Source: Vreelandella subglaciescola
GTDB taxonomy: Bacteria > Pseudomonadota > Gammaproteobacteria > Pseudomonadales > Halomonadaceae
Direction: 5' to 3'
Length of the DNA: 64,000 nucleotides
Assembly (NCBI RefSeq): GCF_900142895.1
Contig: NZ_LT670847.1
Coordinates: forward strand, 1,364,001-1,428,000
Shown here: positions 45,892-54,529 of the stretch, one piece after another
Layout: each line of letters starts with the position of its first letter
Position numbering within the stretch: position 1 is the stretch's first letter
Notes under the pieces: model-generated
Seen by the model: only the letters and a program-made list of their open reading frames with translations
What the model was told of the DNA's origin: nothing
Databases searched by the model: none
Position numbers and translations under genes: made by a program

Positions 45892-47274
45892 TTAAAAACG
45901 GTAGGTCAGCTGCGCGCCAAAGCCGTGGGCTTCGTTTTTGTAGTCGGCGGAGTAGGTGCTTCCCCCGATCGGCTGGCCGCCGGTGGCCGGGCTTGCCAGG
46001 TGATCACTACGGTTCTGCTCAACGTGTGTGCCGTGCTCGGTGAGGTAGGAATAGGCCAGGTCAATGGTCATATCCTCGACCGGCGTCCAGCCGGCGCCCA
46101 GCGAGAAAATACGCCGGTCATCAGACGGAATCCGCACGCTGCGGTGCTCGTCATTACTCGGTGTCTGGTCAAGGCTCAGGCCAGCACGCAGGGCCCACTG
46201 CGGATTCAGCTGGTACTCGCCGCCCACGGCGAAGGCCCAGGAGTTACTATAGTTCTGCGTTTCCTGGGTGATCTCCTCAATGGTGTCACCGGTTACGCGA
46301 ATTTCCTGGAACTTGCTCCAGCGCGACCAGGAAGCGCCAAACATCAGCTTGAGCTTTTCGGTCATTTGCTGGGTCACGGAGAAGTTGACGGTTTCCGGCG
46401 TGGTTAGCGCAAGGTTGGCGTTATCGGATCGGACCACGTTGCCCAACGGATCGGTGGCCGCAAAATCCCCTTCGAGGTCATATTCGACCTCGGAACGATA
46501 GGTCAGCCCCAGCGTGGTTTCCGGCACCGGCTGATAAATCACCCCGAGGTTGTAGCCCCAGGCTTCGTCGTCGCCATCGACGCGGGCGTCAACGTCTCCC
46601 GCCGGGTTATAACTCGTACCGGTAGGAATCTGGCGGCGCAGTTCGCCTTCCACGCGGTTATACGTAACGCCGGCGCCGAACGACCACTGATCGTTGAAGC
46701 GATAGGATACCGTTGGCTGCGCGGTTACCACCTTAACTTCGGTGTAGTTACCGAAATAGCGCCCCTGAAAATCATCTTCGTAATCGGTCTTTGAGCCAAA
46801 AGGCACGTAAACGCCAAAACCGAACGCCAGCCTGTCGTTGACCGGATGCGCATAGAAGGCAAAAGGCACCGCTTTATTGCCGACCATATCGCCGTCGTTA
46901 CCGCCGGGAACGCTGCCTACCGGCACCTGAACACCATTAGGGGCGCCTCCTCCGACGACGCCAGAGTCCAGGTTACGCGTAGCGGTGGCATTGCTGATGT
47001 CGTTATTGACCATCAGGTAGGTGCCGCCGGCCGAAATCTGCGCACGGTCGAGGAACGACATCCCCGCGGGGTTGCCATACACAATGGTGGCATCGTGGAC
47101 GTTGGAACTGCGCCCGGCGTGGCCGTAGCCCTGGCCGCTGACGCTCTGCTCGTTGAGCTGAAAGCCGCCGGCATGGGCCTGGCTGGCAAAGGCAGCGGCG
47201 CTAACGGCGGCCGTTAACGCGAGCTTTTTGACGTGATGTGCTTTTTTAGCAGCGTTTTTAGCATTGTTATTCAT
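45892..47274 (-). CDS. FadL/OmpP1 family outer-membrane porin
   Basis: A 460-residue precursor with a signal peptide of about 35 residues (long basic start, then TAAVSAAAFASQAHA). The mature N terminus GGFQLNEQSVSGQGYGHAGR and later YGNPAGMSFL form the FadL hatch signature. The rest alternates beta strands to a C-terminal aromatic (AQLTYRF), as for a 14-strand barrel. Members take up long-chain fatty acids or hydrocarbons; the exact substrate is not shown. GAGAGGTGG precedes the ATG. It is monocistronic and divergent from the MerR-copA genes. Confidence 0.9.
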   Translation of the reverse strand: MNNNAKNAAKKAHHVKKLALTAAVSAAAFASQAHAGGFQLNEQSVSGQGYGHAGRSSNVHDATIVYGNPAGMSFLDRAQISAGGTYLMVNNDISNATATRNLDSGVVGGGAPNGVQVPVGSVPGGNDGDMVGNKAVPFAFYAHPVNDRLAFGFGVYVPFGSKTDYEDDFQGRYFGNYTEVKVVTAQPTVSYRFNDQWSFGAGVTYNRVEGELRRQIPTGTSYNPAGDVDARVDGDDEAWGYNLGVIYQPVPETTLGLTYRSEVEYDLEGDFAATDPLGNVVRSDNANLALTTPETVNFSVTQQMTEKLKLMFGASWSRWSKFQEIRVTGDTIEEITQETQNYSNSWAFAVGGEYQLNPQWALRAGLSLDQTPSNDEHRSVRIPSDDRRIFSLGAGWTPVEDMTIDLAYSYLTEHGTHVEQNRSDHLASPATGGQPIGGSTYSADYKNEAHGFGAQLTYRF

Positions 47275-47635
47275 AGTCCACCTCTCTTCCCGATGATCGT
47301 TATGCAGCGTCCTGATTTATTATGGATCTAGTTGATGATGATTGCGGATACGGTATGTGGCTTCGTTGGTGATGCGCTTTTAGCGTGTTAAGCCCATCGC
47401 ATTAATACGCCCGTTTAGCCTAGTGCCTTTTTCTCGCACCCGGCGCGTAGGTTCAAGAGCAAACGACCGTTTTATTGCGTCTCCGCTTCATTCTTTAGTC
47501 GTATGCATAGATTTTACAGCCAATGGCGCGCGTCATTGGCTCAGCATTGACCTATGGGTAACACAAAGGTTTTACACTACGGGCATGATCGGCTCGCTAC
47601 CCAGGCCACCGGACACAGAGTAAGGGGAGACGCGG
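47275..47635. other. Intergenic region between fadL-like and merR-copA genes
   Basis: This 361-base region is distinctly more A+T-rich than its surroundings. Next to merR it holds the 20-bp-spacer promoter and operator dyad (47547-47578). Immediately upstream is a 7-bp inverted repeat, GCCAATG (47519-47525) and CATTGGC (47534-47540). On the fadL side I see a strong ribosome site but no convincing promoter pair. I find no gene here. Confidence 0.6.
47547..47578 (+). promoter_or_regulatory. MerR-type promoter and operator of merR-copA
   Basis: TTGACC (-35, 47547-47552) and TACACT (-10, 47573-47578) are 20 bp apart, the stretched spacer typical of MerR-controlled promoters. Within it lies a dyad ACCTATGGG (47550-47558), 3 bases, CACAAAGGT (47562-47570), with 7 of 9 positions symmetric. 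This is where a MerR dimer would bind and untwist the DNA. It points to autoregulation and metal induction of the merR-copA unit. Confidence 0.8.
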
Positions 47636-48049
47636 ATGAAAGTCAGCGAGATTGCCAGAGAGGCAGACGTGACGGCCGAAACGGTGCGCCACTACACTCG
47701 CGAGCACCTGCTCGCTCCCACACGTCACCCGCAAAACGGCTACCAGCTGTTCAGCCGGCACGACCTTGAGCGCCTGCGCTTTATTCAGCGCGCGCGCAAG
47801 CTGGGCTTTAGCGTCGCGGAAATCCGCGAAATTCTGGCGCACGCCGATCAGGGCGATTCGCCCTGCCCGCTGGTGCGCGACCTGCTGGCCAGCCGGCTAC
47901 CCCAGATTCGGTCTCGCATTGCCGAGCTTGAAGCGCTGGCCGCGCGCATGGAGCAGGCGCTTACCAGCTGGCAAGAGATGCCCGACGGCACGCCGGACGG
48001 CCACAGCCTGTGTCGTTTGATTGAAAGCTTTCCCGAGGAGACGCCATGA
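47636..48049 (+). CDS. MerR family metal-responsive regulator
   Basis: A 137-residue regulator: winged helix-turn-helix (1-70, [20 protein letters not shown]), then a dimerisation helix (about 82-112) and a C-terminal loop. Cysteines are C77 (in [10 protein letters not shown]) and C126 (HSLCRL). The CueR-type loop with two Cys eight residues apart is missing, so it is not a standard CueR, although its coupling to copA (ATGA overlap) implies copper or silver control. GGGGAG precedes the ATG. Promoter 47547-47578 lies 58 bases upstream. I leave the symbol empty because metal specificity is uncertain. Confidence 0.88.
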   Translation: MKVSEIAREADVTAETVRHYTREHLLAPTRHPQNGYQLFSRHDLERLRFIQRARKLGFSVAEIREILAHADQGDSPCPLVRDLLASRLPQIRSRIAELEALAARMEQALTSWQEMPDGTPDGHSLCRLIESFPEETP

Positions 48050-50601
48050 GCCAGCACACCCTGACGCGCCACGTGCCCGGCATGAATTGCCAAGGCTGCG
48101 TCAAGCGCATGCGCGAGGCCATTGAGGCCATTGAGGCCGACGCCGAGGTTATCGGCACCCCAGCCGAGAAGCGCCTCGACGTGACCACCACGCTCGACGC
48201 TGAGACGCTCGACCGCGCGCTCGATGAGGCCGGCTATCCGCCCGGCGACGTCGAGAACGCAGCCGCCGATGAACCAGCGGACACCGAAACGCCCGACGTC
48301 TCCGTCGAGAACACGCCCGCTGCCGGCAGCGAGAAAACGCGCCTGGCGATCAGCGGGATGACCTGCGCCAGCTGTGTGAAAACCGTGCAGCAGGCGCTTG
48401 AGCGCACCGCCAACGTCGACTCGGCTTCGGTCAACTTCGGCACCCATACCGCCGAGATCACCGGCAGCGCTGCGGAAAGCGCGCTGATCAGCGCGGTTCA
48501 GGACGTGGGCTATGACGCCGAGCCGATTGTCGATATGCGCGAGGCCGAAAAAACCCGCGCCGATAAAGAAGCCCGCGAGTATAAAAAACGCCTGAAAGGC
48601 AGCGCGTACTCGCTGGTGCTGGCTATTCCGCTGATGGCCAGCATGTTCTTCTTCCACCCCGAGCCAATTGGCGCCGGCCGGCTTTACTGGTTGGCCATCG
48701 GCGCGCTGACGTTTGCGGTCATGGCCTTTCCCGGGCGGCACTTTTTTACCAGCGCGTGGAAAAGCTTCAAACACCACCAAGCCAATATGGATACGCTGGT
48801 GGCCATGGGCACCGGCACCGCCTGGCTGTATTCCATGGTCGTGGTGCTGTTTGCTTCCTGGCTGCCCGAGGCCGCTCGCGGCATCTACTTTGAAGCCTCG
48901 GCGATGGTCATCGGGCTGATCCTGCTAGGCAACGCCATGGAGCTTAGAGCTCGCGGGCGCACCAGCGACGCGCTCAAGCGCCTGCTCGACCTGCAAACCC
49001 GCACCGCGCGGGTGATCCGCGACGGTAACGAGCAGGAAATCGAGATTAACGCGGTGCGCGAAGGCGACCATATCCGCGTGCGCCCCGGTGAGAGCCTGCC
49101 GGTCGACGGCGACGTCACCGAGGGGTCGAGCCACATCGACGAATCCATGCTCACCGGCGAGCCGGTGGCGGTAGCCAAAGCCAAAGGCGATACGGTTAGC
49201 GCCGGCACGGTCAACGGCAAAGGCGGGCTTGTCTACCGCGCCACCCGCGTCGGCAACAATACCCGGCTGGGGCAAATCACCGAGCAGGTGGCCAGCGCCC
49301 AGAACTCGCGCCCGCCCATCGGCGATCTGGCCGATAAAGTCTCCAGCGTATTTGTGCCCTCGGTGATGATTATTGCCGTGCTGACCGCACTGGTGTGGTT
49401 CAACGTCGGCGCCGAGCCGCGGGTGATCCACATGCTGGTGACCGCCACCACGGTGCTGATTATCGCCTGCCCCTGCGCGCTGGGCTTGGCCACGCCGATT
49501 TCCACCATGATTGGCGTGGGCAAGGCCGCCGAGCACGGCGTGCTGGTCAGAAACGGCGAGTCGCTGCAAACCGCCAGCAAGCTCACCGCGCTGGTGGTGG
49601 ATAAAACCGGCACCCTGACCGAAGGCAAACCCCGGGTGACCGAGACCAGCATTTTAAGCGGCAGCGAAGCCGACACGCTGGGCTTAGTGGCCGCCCTTGA
49701 GCGCGGCTCCGAGCACCCGCTGGCCACCGCCCTGCTGAGCTATTGCGAGGAACAATCTGGCAGCGCCGACGCCGCCGAGATTCACGACTTTGACAGCGTG
49801 ACCGGCGGCGGCGTGAAAGCCCAGAGTAAAGCCGGCGAGCTGCTGCTGGGCAACGCCCGCCTGCTCGAAGACGCCGGCATCGACTTGGCCGCCGGCCACG
49901 ACAGCGCCCGGGCGCTGGAAGAAAAAGCCCGCACGCTAGTGTATCTCGCCGTGGGCGGCAAGCTTACCGCGCTGTTCGGCGTCAGCGACCCGCTGCGCAA
50001 TGACGCCAAAGAGGCGATTTCACGGCTCAAAGCCGACGGTCTAAAGATCATCATGCTCACCGGCGATAACCGCCATACGGCCAAGGCCATTGGCATGGAG
50101 GTGGGGATCGACGATTACCGCGCCGAGCTCAAGCCGGAAGATAAGCACGCCGAGATCGAGCGCCTGCAGCAGGAGGGTCACATCGTGGGCATGGTGGGAG
50201 ATGGCATCAACGATGCGCCGGCGCTCGCCCGCGCCGACGTGGGCTTTGCCATTGGCCAAGGCACCGACGTGGCGATTGAAAGCGCCGGTATTACGCTGAT
50301 GCGCGGCTCGCTGCACGGCGTGGCCGCCGCCATCGAGATCAGCCAGGCAACGCTTACCAACATCAAGCAGAACCTGGCCGGCGCCTTTGGCTACAACGCG
50401 CTGTGCATACCCATTGCCGCCGGGGTGTTCTACCCGCTGACCGGCACGCTGCTGTCGCCGATGATCGCCGGTGCGGCAATGTCGCTGTCCTCGATCACCG
50501 TGGTCAGCAACGCCAACCGCCTGCGCCTGTGGAAGCCCAAACAGGCGCCATCTACCGCCGCCGCCAGCGATGACCACGCCGACAAGGAGCAACGCTCATG
50601 A
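48046..50601 (+). CDS. copA: Copper-exporting P1B-type ATPase
   Basis: Pumps cytoplasmic Cu(I) across the inner membrane. The 851 residues have two N-terminal heavy-metal domains: a divergent one with GMNCQGC (12-18) and a standard one with GMTCASC (104-110). Then come eight membrane helices with the transport motif CPC (475-477), the phosphorylation site DKTGT from D519, the SEHPLA motif in the nucleotide domain, [12 protein letters not shown], and the P1B-1 residues YN (in [11 protein letters not shown]) and MSLSS. All key residues are intact. It is coupled upstream to merR and downstream to a 23-codon gene, both by ATGA. Confidence 0.96.
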   Translation: MSQHTLTRHVPGMNCQGCVKRMREAIEAIEADAEVIGTPAEKRLDVTTTLDAETLDRALDEAGYPPGDVENAAADEPADTETPDVSVENTPAAGSEKTRLAISGMTCASCVKTVQQALERTANVDSASVNFGTHTAEITGSAAESALISAVQDVGYDAEPIVDMREAEKTRADKEAREYKKRLKGSAYSLVLAIPLMASMFFFHPEPIGAGRLYWLAIGALTFAVMAFPGRHFFTSAWKSFKHHQANMDTLVAMGTGTAWLYSMVVVLFASWLPEAARGIYFEASAMVIGLILLGNAMELRARGRTSDALKRLLDLQTRTARVIRDGNEQEIEINAVREGDHIRVRPGESLPVDGDVTEGSSHIDESMLTGEPVAVAKAKGDTVSAGTVNGKGGLVYRATRVGNNTRLGQITEQVASAQNSRPPIGDLADKVSSVFVPSVMIIAVLTALVWFNVGAEPRVIHMLVTATTVLIIACPCALGLATPISTMIGVGKAAEHGVLVRNGESLQTASKLTALVVDKTGTLTEGKPRVTETSILSGSEADTLGLVAALERGSEHPLATALLSYCEEQSGSADAAEIHDFDSVTGGGVKAQSKAGELLLGNARLLEDAGIDLAAGHDSARALEEKARTLVYLAVGGKLTALFGVSDPLRNDAKEAISRLKADGLKIIMLTGDNRHTAKAIGMEVGIDDYRAELKPEDKHAEIERLQQEGHIVGMVGDGINDAPALARADVGFAIGQGTDVAIESAGITLMRGSLHGVAAAIEISQATLTNIKQNLAGAFGYNALCIPIAAGVFYPLTGTLLSPMIAGAAMSLSSITVVSNANRLRLWKPKQAPSTAAASDDHADKEQRS

Positions 50602-50669
50602 GTTTCATCATTAATCTAGCGGGTATCGGGCTGATTGCCGCCGTTGTCTGGTGGTTCTGGCTGAGTTAG
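50598..50669 (+). CDS. 23-residue membrane peptide, probable remnant of a cupredoxin-type protein
   Basis: The ATG overlaps the copA stop (ATGA), and the frame encodes a single hydrophobic helix, [17 protein letters not shown] then WWFWLS, before TAG. From memory, genes after copA in related bacteria encode a membrane-anchored cupredoxin-domain protein whose first 20-25 residues look like this, with the same WWFWL. Here the anchor is present but the copper-binding domain is gone: only 33 bases remain before the convergent MFS gene. It could be a decayed remnant or a retained small membrane protein. Too short to be certain it is translated, though the ATGA coupling favours it. Confidence 0.55.
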   Translation: MSFIINLAGIGLIAAVVWWFWLS

Positions 50670-50702
50670 TTCTGGCTGGGCGAGTTCTGCGCGATAGGCG
50701 AT

Positions 50703-51896
50703 TCAACCCGAACGGCGCGCGCCTCGCAGCACTAGCACCAGCGCCACGCTGCACAAAAGCGCCACCAGGCCGGCAAACCCCGCGCCGGTGGCTACAAGCC
50801 CTAGATAGCGAGCGGCCAGCCCAATGCCCACCACCGGAATCGACAGCGCGATATACACAATCACGAAAAAGGTGGAAGTCACCGCACCGCGCTGACTCCC
50901 GGGGCAGGCCGCCGCGATAGCCCCCAGCCCGGCACGAAAAGCGATGCCCTGCCCGACGCCGGCAAACAGCGCGCCGCACAGAAACACCGTGAGTGCTGCC
51001 TGCAGAATACCTGTGCCGATCAGCAGCGCTCCGGCAATGACGATGAGGCAGCCCAACGGCAGGCGCCATGAAGGCGTGATTCTCCCCTGCAGCACTTGGC
51101 CCAGCGTCGAGGAAAAAAACACCATGCCGGCCACCAGGCCAATCAGCGCGAGACTGTGCTGGCCCAACACCTGCTGCATGAAGGCCGGCACCATGGCGGT
51201 GAAAAAACCCAACACGGCAAACCCGGCAAAGCCTGCCAGCACCGCGGGCAAAAACACGCCGCGCACCTCGGGCGGCAGGCTCAGGCGTTGCACGCGCAAC
51301 TGCGGATGCGCCGCCCGCGCCACGGTTTCCGGCGCGCGCCAAACCAGCATCAGGCCAATCGCTAGCAGCACCAGATGCAGCACATACGGCAGCGCCAGCG
51401 GCGCCGGCAGGTAGGCCCCGAACACGCCGGCCGTCATCGGTCCCAGCCCTAATCCGCCCATGTTGACGGCGGTGGCGGCCAGCGTAGCGCGCGGCTTCCA
51501 CGCCTCGGGGGCCAGCTCAATGACCGCCACCGTTGCCGTGCCGGTGAAAATGCCGGCAGAAATCCCCGACACCACGCGCCCGGCCAGCAGCATTCCCAGC
51601 CCGTCGCCGAGCAAAAACAGCGCATCGCTTGCCGCCGCTACCAGCAGTCCGGCGAGCAGCAGCGGGCGTCGCCCCAGCTGATCCGACCAGCGCGCGGTGA
51701 CTATCAGCGCACCGATCACGCCCAGCGCGTAGGCGGCAAAGATCACCGTGATCAGCAGCTGGGAAAAGCCGTACGCCGCCTGATACAGCGGGTACAGCGG
51801 CGTGGGCAGCGTGGTGCCCAGCATAACCACCAAAAAGGCGAACGCCGGGCCTAGAAAAGCTAAAGGAGAACGGGCGGAAGAACGCACTGTGGGCAT
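50703..51896 (-). CDS. MFS transporter, 12-helix type
   Basis: A 397-residue inner-membrane protein with about 12 hydrophobic segments. Loop 2-3 reads RWSDQLGRRPLLLAG (MFS motif A), and the second half repeats it in weaker form. The start PTPLYPLYQAAYGFSQLLIT in helix 1-2 is typical of a proteobacterial subgroup of drug or sugar efflux proteins of unknown substrate. I choose the ATG at 51894-51896; a TTG 16 codons earlier is possible. It is convergent with copA and 51 bp downstream of recJ, without a visible terminator between. Confidence 0.88.
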   Translation of the reverse strand: MPTVRSSARSPLAFLGPAFAFLVVMLGTTLPTPLYPLYQAAYGFSQLLITVIFAAYALGVIGALIVTARWSDQLGRRPLLLAGLLVAAASDALFLLGDGLGMLLAGRVVSGISAGIFTGTATVAVIELAPEAWKPRATLAATAVNMGGLGLGPMTAGVFGAYLPAPLALPYVLHLVLLAIGLMLVWRAPETVARAAHPQLRVQRLSLPPEVRGVFLPAVLAGFAGFAVLGFFTAMVPAFMQQVLGQHSLALIGLVAGMVFFSSTLGQVLQGRITPSWRLPLGCLIVIAGALLIGTGILQAALTVFLCGALFAGVGQGIAFRAGLGAIAAACPGSQRGAVTSTFFVIVYIALSIPVVGIGLAARYLGLVATGAGFAGLVALLCSVALVLVLRGARRSG

Positions 51897-51947
51897 TAGG
51901 CAACTCGGATCAATCAAACGGAAAAATGCACACGCCGTGGCCAAGTA

Positions 51948-53747
51948 TTAGACCGGCTCGGCGTGCTCAACCATTAGCTGCAGGCTTTCGCGGCCGCGAA
52001 AGCGGTTACGGTTGAGCTTGTAAGCGCAGTGCAGGGTATCGCCGACGCCAAAGGCCGGGAGCTCGCCGGGGGTTAGCGCACGAAACCAGATGGCCTTGAA
52101 CGTCAGCGCGCCGGTGGAAAGCTCCATCATCAGGTGGGTACCGTCGGCACCCACCGGACGCAACGCTTCAACGATAAAGCGCCCTTCAAACAGCGGCGGA
52201 TCAAACTCGCGCCCGTAGGGCCCCAGCGCGTCAAGCTCGTCCAGGGTCGCAAGGCTAAGCTTTTCGACATCGAGCTCGCCGTCGGTCCACAGCTTGGGAT
52301 ACAGCGGCGTATCGCCGAGCTGCTCACCCACGGCCTGTAAAAACGCCGCCTTAAACGCGGCAAGCAGCACCTCGGGCACGCCGATACCCGCCGCTCCGCT
52401 GTGCCCGCCAAAGCGTGGCAGCGCCTCGGGCGCCAGCTCATGGGCGCGCTGTAGGGCGTCGCGCAGGTGCAGCCCGTCAATCGAGCGGCCGGAGCCGGTC
52501 AGCATGGTGGGGGCTGTCGCGCGGGTCAGCACCAGCGCAGGCCGGCCGTAGGCCTGCACCAGCCTTGACGCGACAATGCCCTGCACGCCCGGGTGGCCGT
52601 CTTCCACAAACACCACCACCGCCGGCGCGTCGGCGGCGATCTCGGCGACGGCCAGCGCGCGCGCCTCAATGGCCATCTCGGCTTCGATGGCCTTGCGCGA
52701 CTGGTTATCGTCTTCCAACACGCTTAAGTGCTGCCCTGCGGCGCCGTCGCTTTCGGCCAGCATGAAATTCAGCGCCTCGTAGGGGTCATCGAGGCGCGAG
52801 CGGGCGTTGATCCGCGGCGCCATTTGAAACGCCAGCGTCTCGGCGTTGAACGGCACGCTGTCAGGCCCCAGCCGTTCGGCCATGGCGCGCCAGCAGGGGG
52901 CATCCATGCGGTTAATCAGCGTTAGTCCGTAACTGACCACCGCCCGGTTGGCGGGGCTGGCGCCAAGCGATACGCAGTCGGCCACGGTGCCCAGCGCCAC
53001 GTAAGACAGCCACGGTGAAAGCTTGGGCGTGGCGGCGGGCAAAGCACCCCATTCGATCAACACGCCGCGGGCCAGCGACATCACCAGCCACGCCACCATG
53101 CAGCCGGCAATCGTCGCATCGGGGTAGTCGCAGTCTTTCCGGGTGGGGTTAACGCAGGCATACGCCGACGCCGGCGGGCCTTCTTCGGGCAGCGCGTGGT
53201 GATCGCTGACCACCACGTCAATGCCGGCGGCTTTGAGCCGGGCGATGCGCGGCTCGTCGGAGCTGCCGCAGTCGGCGGTAATCACCAGCGTGGGCTGGGG
53301 CGTTAGTGCAAGCGTGCGCTCCACCAGCGGCAAGCTGATGCCGTAACCATCAAAAATGCGGTGGCCAATCAAGCTGTGGAGCCTGTGTTCGGGGACGCCA
53401 AACAGCTCCACCAGCGTACGGCGGATCACCACGTGCGAGGTAATACCGTCGACGTCGTAGTCGGTCAGGATGCCGATCGACTCGCCCTCAACCACCGCCT
53501 CGGCAATGCGTTCGGCGGCGCGGCGCCCGTCGGCGAGCTTTTGTGGATGCACCAAATAGCGCAGGCTCGGCGTTACCAACGGCGCAAGCTCGCCTTCATA
53601 GCCCGGCAGGCGCGAGGCCAGAAGCCGCGCCTGAAGCTCGGAAAGTCCGCTCTCCAAAGCACGACGGTAAAGGGACTCGTTGCTCGAGCGCGTCACAATC
53701 ACAGGACGGGTGGCCGCATGGGTCAACCGCTCGGGGGCGTGTGGCAT
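51948..53747 (-). CDS. recJ: Single-stranded-DNA-specific exonuclease RecJ
   Basis: 5'-to-3' exonuclease of mismatch repair and RecF recombination. The 599 residues have the DHH-family motifs LTDYDVDGITSH (near 96), VITADCGSSDEP, VVSDHHALPEE (near 181) and the DHHA1 motif GGHSGAAGIGV, followed by an OB domain. I use the ATG at 53745-53747 with GGAAAGAG upstream; a TTG eight codons before is possible. In E. coli recJ follows dsbC and precedes prfB; here hom, thrC and gst are inserted before it and copper and fadL genes after it. Confidence 0.96.
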   Translation of the reverse strand: MPHAPERLTHAATRPVIVTRSSNESLYRRALESGLSELQARLLASRLPGYEGELAPLVTPSLRYLVHPQKLADGRRAAERIAEAVVEGESIGILTDYDVDGITSHVVIRRTLVELFGVPEHRLHSLIGHRIFDGYGISLPLVERTLALTPQPTLVITADCGSSDEPRIARLKAAGIDVVVSDHHALPEEGPPASAYACVNPTRKDCDYPDATIAGCMVAWLVMSLARGVLIEWGALPAATPKLSPWLSYVALGTVADCVSLGASPANRAVVSYGLTLINRMDAPCWRAMAERLGPDSVPFNAETLAFQMAPRINARSRLDDPYEALNFMLAESDGAAGQHLSVLEDDNQSRKAIEAEMAIEARALAVAEIAADAPAVVVFVEDGHPGVQGIVASRLVQAYGRPALVLTRATAPTMLTGSGRSIDGLHLRDALQRAHELAPEALPRFGGHSGAAGIGVPEVLLAAFKAAFLQAVGEQLGDTPLYPKLWTDGELDVEKLSLATLDELDALGPYGREFDPPLFEGRFIVEALRPVGADGTHLMMELSTGALTFKAIWFRALTPGELPAFGVGDTLHCAYKLNRNRFRGRESLQLMVEHAEPV

Positions 53748-53854
53748 GGGTGTCTCTTTCCTACGGGGCAAGACCCCGAACAGCGAAAACGCGAGGATTC
53801 GGGTGCGTTAGGATCAGGGCCGATCAACGGGTCATCGAGCAAACATCACACGAG

Positions 53855-54472
53855 TCAGGTCAGCGGCAACATCACGTGCTCGCGAAAACCCGGACGCTCG
53901 GTAAGACGCTCGTACCAGGTGGCCAAGTGCGGCAATTCCGGGCGCTCGATGTTCATGCCAAACCAACCATAGGCGTAGCAACCCAGCGGAATATCACCGA
54001 TGCCAAAGTTCTTGCCGGAGAGCCACGCTTGGCGGCTGAGAACGTCGTCCAGCACGTCCAAGTGCTTGGCGCAGGCCGCACGGCCGGCCTCCATGGCCGC
54101 CTCGTCGCGAGTCGCGTCGGTGGCCCGAATCTTATTCAGAAACAGAGCGCGGAAAGGGTTGGCCAGAGTCGACAGCGCCCAGTCCATCCACATGTCACTG
54201 CGGGCCAGACCCCCGACGCTGCCGCTGCCAAGCCTGCCTTGACCGTACTCGGCGACCAAGTAGCGAACGATGGCATTGGACTCCCACAGCAGCAGATCAC
54301 CGTCTTCCAGGCAGGGGATCAGGCCGTTGGGGTTCTTGGCCAGGAACTCAGGGCTGTCGAGACCGCCGAAGGGGCCGCCCATGTCGACTCGCTCGAGCTC
54401 GATACCCAACTCATTCGCGCACCACATCACCTTCTTGACGTTGATCGAGTTCTTTCGTCCCAACAAACGCAT
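53855..54472 (-). CDS. Glutathione S-transferase family protein
   Basis: A 205-residue cytosolic protein with an N-terminal thioredoxin-like domain (MRLLGRKNSINVKKVMWCAN, NPNGLIPCLEDGDLLLWESN with the cis-Pro and the glutathione-binding Glu-Ser) and a helical C-terminal domain (GKNFGIGDIPLGCYAYGWFG). It belongs to the broad proteobacterial GST group; substrate unknown. AAGGGAG precedes the ATG. It lies between thrC (57 bp) and recJ (107 bp), interrupting the usual order, and carries its own good ribosome site, so it looks like an insertion into the operon. Confidence 0.9.
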   Translation of the reverse strand: MRLLGRKNSINVKKVMWCANELGIELERVDMGGPFGGLDSPEFLAKNPNGLIPCLEDGDLLLWESNAIVRYLVAEYGQGRLGSGSVGGLARSDMWMDWALSTLANPFRALFLNKIRATDATRDEAAMEAGRAACAKHLDVLDDVLSRQAWLSGKNFGIGDIPLGCYAYGWFGMNIERPELPHLATWYERLTERPGFREHVMLPLT

Positions 54473-54529
54473 GAGCTCACTCCCTTCGTGATGAAACGAG
54501 GGCGACATCGCCACCCTTCTCTAGCCGTA

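Noticed and set aside
45892..51896. Genomic island around fadL-copA
   Set aside because: No integrase, tRNA gene, flanking repeats or clear codon shift; called only a variable slot.
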